Shown here: in pieces, positions 62,959-64,000 of the stretch | How positions within the stretch are numbered: the stretch's first letter is position 1 | Layout: each line of letters begins with the position of its first letter | NCBI GenBank assembly: GCA_028284005.1 | Contig: JANQSO010000005.1 | Coordinates: forward strand, 124,001-188,000 | Source: Flavobacteriaceae bacterium | GTDB taxonomy: Bacteria; Bacteroidota; Bacteroidia; Flavobacteriales; Flavobacteriaceae | Reading direction: 5' to 3' | DNA length: 64,000 nucleotides | Made by a program: the position numbers and the translations under genes | Notes under the pieces: generated by a model | The model's database searches: none | Seen by the model: the letters and a program-made list of their open reading frames with translations, nothing else | Told to the model about the DNA's origin: nothing

Positions 62959-64000
62959 ATGCCTGCGCAAAAGCGAACTTTGCTTACAAGATTCCTTATC
63001 TGGCGATTAAAACATATATCGCACAAGCAGTTCATTTTTATTGTGAGCATTATCATTGGTTTTCTGTCCGGGATGGTGGCGGTCCTTATTAAAAACGGTA
63101 CACACTTTATCCAGCTATTATTGGAAGGAAAGTTGATAAAAGAATATCACAGCGCATTTTATTTTATCTTCCCGGTCATTGGGTTGACCTTCACTTACTT
63201 CATTTTAAAATATGTGGTAAGAAACAGGCCTACGCAAGGTATTCCCGCTACCCTTTTTGCGATCTCAAAGAAGAAAGGACTTATGGAGCGGTTTCAAATG
63301 TATGGGAGTTTACTGGCTGCGCCTATTACCGTAGGCTTTGGAGGTTCTGTAGGGCTGGAAGGTCCCACAGTTGCCACTGGTGCAGCATTAAGCTCTAATT
63401 TGTCCCGAATGCTTCACATGAACCAGGCAACAAGAACCTTATTGATAGGATGTGCCGCAGCCGGAGCAATGGCTTCCATTTTTAAAGCACCCATTGCCGC
63501 CATTATTTTTGCTGTAGAAGTATTTAGTTTGGACCTTACTTTGGTATCCCTGATCCCTTTATTATTAGCTTCTGTATCGGCTAGTATCACTTCGTATTTT
63601 TTCTTCGGAAATGATGTATTGCTTCCATTTAGTATTGAAGACAATTTCCTGCTAAAAGATATTCCACTGTATGCACTATTAGGAATTGTAGCCGGATTTG
63701 TATCGATCTATTTTACTGAAACCTACGAACGTTTTCAGAAATTTTTTGAAAAAATTGGATCTCCGGTAAAGAGACTACTCATAGGCGGATTGGGTATCGG
63801 GGTTCTAGTATATTTTATTCCGCCACTCTATGGTGAAGGTTTTGATGTTATCAATAATTTGGTACAAGGAAACCCTGAAAAAGCATTAGAGAATAATATC
63901 TTTCAATTAGACCTCAACAGTGTATGGATATTAGTCGCCTTATTAGGTGGCCTTGTCCTTTTTAAGGTTATTGCCAGCTCACTTACGTTTGGTGCCGGTG
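62959..64000 (+). CDS. ClC-family chloride channel/antiporter (3' end outside window)
   Basis: The frame opens at ATG 62959 (MPAQKRTLLTRFLIWRLKHI) and runs open to the right edge, giving 347 residues of an incomplete protein. Hydrophobic helices and the ClC selectivity segments are clear: GFGGSVGLEGP (126-136), with the gating glutamate Glu134 in GLEGP, and AAAGAMASIFKAPIAA-type residues in the helix after it. ClC proteins exchange chloride for protons or conduct chloride. The C-terminal part, possibly including CBS domains, is not visible. The ATG lies 14 bases after the aspS terminator, so transcription may start within or before it. Confidence 0.9.
   Translation, partial: MPAQKRTLLTRFLIWRLKHISHKQFIFIVSIIIGFLSGMVAVLIKNGTHFIQLLLEGKLIKEYHSAFYFIFPVIGLTFTYFILKYVVRNRPTQGIPATLFAISKKKGLMERFQMYGSLLAAPITVGFGGSVGLEGPTVATGAALSSNLSRMLHMNQATRTLLIGCAAAGAMASIFKAPIAAIIFAVEVFSLDLTLVSLIPLLLASVSASITSYFFFGNDVLLPFSIEDNFLLKDIPLYALLGIVAGFVSIYFTETYERFQKFFEKIGSPVKRLLIGGLGIGVLVYFIPPLYGEGFDVINNLVQGNPEKALENNIFQLDLNSVWILVALLGGLVLFKVIASSLTFGAG

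Noticed and set aside
1-64000. CRISPR arrays, insertion sequences, integrase-tRNA attachment sites, prophage genes
   Set aside because: No regularly spaced repeats, transposase or integrase genes were seen. Both tRNA genes have no duplicated 3' ends nearby and are flanked by core genes.

Overview
This is a core-chromosome segment of a member of the Bacteroidota, most likely the Flavobacteriaceae. The evidence is the AT-rich sequence, the DUF2723, DUF5916 and DUF5686 families, the TonB receptor with an N-terminal carboxypeptidase-regulatory-like domain, the ExbB-ExbD-ExbD cluster beside a PorT-like barrel, and promoters of the TTG-N19-TAnnTTTG type. There is no rRNA, CRISPR array, insertion sequence or prophage. 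Both ends cut a gene: a PhoD-like phosphatase on the left and a ClC channel on the right.

Layout. 1-9.5 kb: PhoD-like phosphatase (partial), CobW-type GTPase, tRNA-Gln, a DUF2723 membrane glycosyltransferase with a NodB deacetylase, a thioredoxin-like protein lacking one active-site Cys, a membrane metallophosphoesterase and a Tat-lipoprotein glycosylasparaginase. 9.6-14.3 kb: a candidate small RNA, then a cyanophycin module (cphA, cphB and an isoaspartyl peptidase). 14.4-25 kb: polA, a DUF5916 outer-membrane protein, an orphan kinase-fold protein and pyruvate carboxylase. 25-29.4 kb: rplM-rpsI-rpsB-tsf and pyrH-frr, with structured leaders. 29.4-36.9 kb: a DUF5686-like barrel, an MMPL/RND transporter, asnS, rpoN and a degenerate PAP2-like membrane protein. 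36.9-40.1 kb: exbB, a 4-TM protein, two exbD genes and a PorT-like barrel. 40.3-45.7 kb: tRNA-Ser, ansA, tatD facing a retropepsin-like gene, a TPR histidine kinase with its response regulator, and a 45-residue membrane protein. 45.7-51.4 kb: sucA-sucB, a small barrel and a polyprenyl synthase. 51.5-58.2 kb: a tetR-tolC-adaptor-RND efflux operon. 58.2-64 kb: a TonB receptor, aspS and a ClC channel.

How the genes fit together. The clearest pathway is cyanophycin storage and release: CphA makes the Asp/Arg polymer, CphB cuts it to beta-Asp-Arg dipeptides, and the isoaspartyl peptidase splits those. Further Asp/Asn enzymes are scattered nearby (ansA, glycosylasparaginase, asnS, aspS, pyc). The ExbB/ExbD cluster probably energises TonB-dependent receptors such as the one at 58-61 kb. 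Most genes are ordinary housekeeping genes. The items most worth a second look are the kinase-fold orphan at 20.2 kb, the candidate sRNA at 9.65 kb, the mirror-image divergent promoters at 42.25 kb, the 16-bp palindrome with a small membrane protein at 45.5 kb, the ExbD with a CxxC insert, and the hairpin-rich leader before rpsB. No clearly new multi-gene system was found. Several start sites below were moved from the longest reading frame to internal ATG, GTG or TTG codons because of signal peptides, family starts or promoter positions.
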